Below, in pieces: positions 4,580 through 5,548 of a DNA stretch of 5,548 nt. The notes beneath the pieces were generated by a model. It had not been told where the DNA came from and ran no database searches. It worked only from the letters and a program-made list of their open reading frames with translations. Within the stretch, counting starts at the first letter, position 1, and every line of letters starts with the position of its first letter. Both the position numbers and the translations under genes were made by a program. Source of the DNA: Caldifarciminota bacterium (GTDB lineage Bacteria > Hydrothermota > Hydrothermia > S141-80); NCBI GenBank assembly GCA_027053375.1, contig JALUJC010000042.1, forward strand, positions 1 to 5,548. The letters are read 5' to 3'.

Positions 4580-5548
4580 ATGAACCGCCTGTATCTTGTG
4601 CCGTTCCTGGTGGTGGCGATGTTCGTGGCGAGCCCGCTACAGGCGGGCAAATCTGGTAAAACGCAGCCTGACTGCATGGGCTGTCATCTCAAGGTCACCC
4701 CCGGCATTGTCCGACAGTTCCTCTCCGGAAAGATGGGTCAGCCCGAGGCGGATGTGGACTGCTCCGACTGTCATGGTAGCGAGCACAGGACCATGGAGGA
4801 CTGGGCAAGAGCAGCGATTCCCACCCCGGAAACCTGTGCCGATTGTCATGAAGAGAAGGTGGAGCAGTTTAAAAAAGGCAAGCATGCCTATGCCTGGGCA
4901 GCCATGAAGGCCATGCCCATGGTGAGCCACCAGCCGGTGGCGGTTACCGGCGAAGAGGGGTTCAAAGGGTGCAGCGGCTGCCACAAAATCGGGCTCAAAC
5001 CGGAAAAGGACCTGCGGGAGGGGAAATTCCGGTATGGAACAGGCAGCTGTGACGCCTGCCATACCCGTCATGCTTTTTCCGTCAGGGAAGCCCGTGATCC
5101 CCGGGCCTGTATGACCTGTCACATGGGGTTTGACCATCCGCAGTGGGAGATGTGGTCCACCTCCAAACACGGAACCATCTGGCAGATTGAGGGGAACACC
5201 GGGCGTGCGCCCACCTGCCAGACCTGTCATATGAAAGACGGCAACCATGCCGTGATGACGGGCTGGGGGTTCCTGGCACTTCGGGTTCCTGAGGACGATA
5301 AAGGATGGTGGAAAGACCGTGTGACCATTCTTCAGGGACTCGGCGTTCTGGATTCAAAGGGCAATCCGACGGAACGGTTTGAAGCGGTCAAGGCTGCCAG
5401 GCTTGCGCGTCTGACCAGAGAAGACTGGCAGCGGGAGCGGGATCGAATGCTGGAGATCTGCAGCGAATGTCACGCCCGCCGGTATGCTGAGATACAGTTG
5501 AATCAGGCGGATTCCATTATCAAAGCCGCGGATGGATTGATGGCCGAA
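4580..5548 (+). CDS. Exported octahaem c-type cytochrome, hydroxylamine oxidoreductase (HAO)-like (3' truncated)
   Basis: The 323 visible residues are open to the right edge with no stop. Residues 1-22 look like a Sec signal peptide (NRLYLVPFLVVAMFVASPLQA, cleavage after QA), so the protein should act outside the cytoplasmic membrane. Eight CxxCH haem sites start at residues 32, 61, 86, 131, 157, 177, 213 and 294. The count, the CMTCHMGFDHPQWE segment with SKHG (177-198), and the CQTCHM...GNH segment match the HAO-like octahaem family. D185-H186 probably correspond to the catalytic Asp-His pair near the special haem of HAO. Seven histidines lie outside the motifs (69, 102, 117, 164, 186, 197, 223) and could supply distal haem ligands. 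Relatives oxidise hydroxylamine or hydrazine, or reduce nitrite or hydroxylamine. The C-terminal region, where HAO has the tyrosine that crosslinks its P460 haem, is outside the window, so direction is undecided. Its own promoter and operator precede it. Confidence 0.9.
   Translation, partial: MNRLYLVPFLVVAMFVASPLQAGKSGKTQPDCMGCHLKVTPGIVRQFLSGKMGQPEADVDCSDCHGSEHRTMEDWARAAIPTPETCADCHEEKVEQFKKGKHAYAWAAMKAMPMVSHQPVAVTGEEGFKGCSGCHKIGLKPEKDLREGKFRYGTGSCDACHTRHAFSVREARDPRACMTCHMGFDHPQWEMWSTSKHGTIWQIEGNTGRAPTCQTCHMKDGNHAVMTGWGFLALRVPEDDKGWWKDRVTILQGLGVLDSKGNPTERFEAVKAARLARLTREDWQRERDRMLEICSECHARRYAEIQLNQADSIIKAADGLMAE

Noticed and set aside
4870..4875. A6 run in the cytochrome gene as a possible slippery site.
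   Set aside because: The haem motifs before and after it are in the same frame, so no frameshift is needed to read the protein.
4637..5248. A 203-codon - strand open frame opposite the cytochrome gene.
   Set aside because: The + strand has eight CxxCH motifs, a signal peptide and a strong ribosome binding site in one continuous frame, so the reverse frame is a shadow.

Overview
The window is a gene-dense, moderately GC-rich bacterial segment with every recognisable gene on the + strand. It has two parts. From the left edge to about 4447 there is a tightly packed run of six genes: the 3' end of gatA, then ilvE, rpiB, a yjbQ-family gene, a zinc-containing MDR-family dehydrogenase, and a class C beta-lactamase-fold serine hydrolase. 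Consecutive genes overlap by 14, 4, 8 and 4 bases, and the last pair abuts with no gap, so they are almost certainly one translationally coupled transcript. Its promoter must lie upstream of the window.

A 132-base intergenic gap (4448-4579) follows. It carries a convincing sigma70-type promoter (TTGAAA, 17-base spacer, TATACT). A CGGATA/TATCCG inverted repeat lies directly over the predicted transcription start, as a repressor operator would. A second, weaker hairpin sits just upstream of the -35 box. A strong Shine-Dalgarno site precedes the next gene.

From 4580 to the right edge an open reading frame encodes an exported cytochrome with eight CxxCH haem motifs. It matches the hydroxylamine oxidoreductase (HAO)-like octahaem family in motif number and in the CMTCHMGFDHPQ signature. 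It runs off the window, so the C-terminal region that separates true HAO from its reductive relatives is not visible.

The organism is a bacterium that uses GatCAB-type tRNA-dependent amidation and has a periplasm-type c-cytochrome system. The HAO-like protein suggests anaerobic or respiratory nitrogen-oxide chemistry. The sequence does not let me name a phylum. The left-hand genes are core metabolism (translation accuracy, branched-chain amino acids, pentose phosphates) plus poorly understood enzymes. The right-hand gene appears to be the start of a separately regulated respiratory unit. The points most worth following up are the cytochrome with its private promoter/operator, a perfect 13-bp stem-loop inside the dehydrogenase gene, and the absence of catalytic-zinc ligands in that dehydrogenase.
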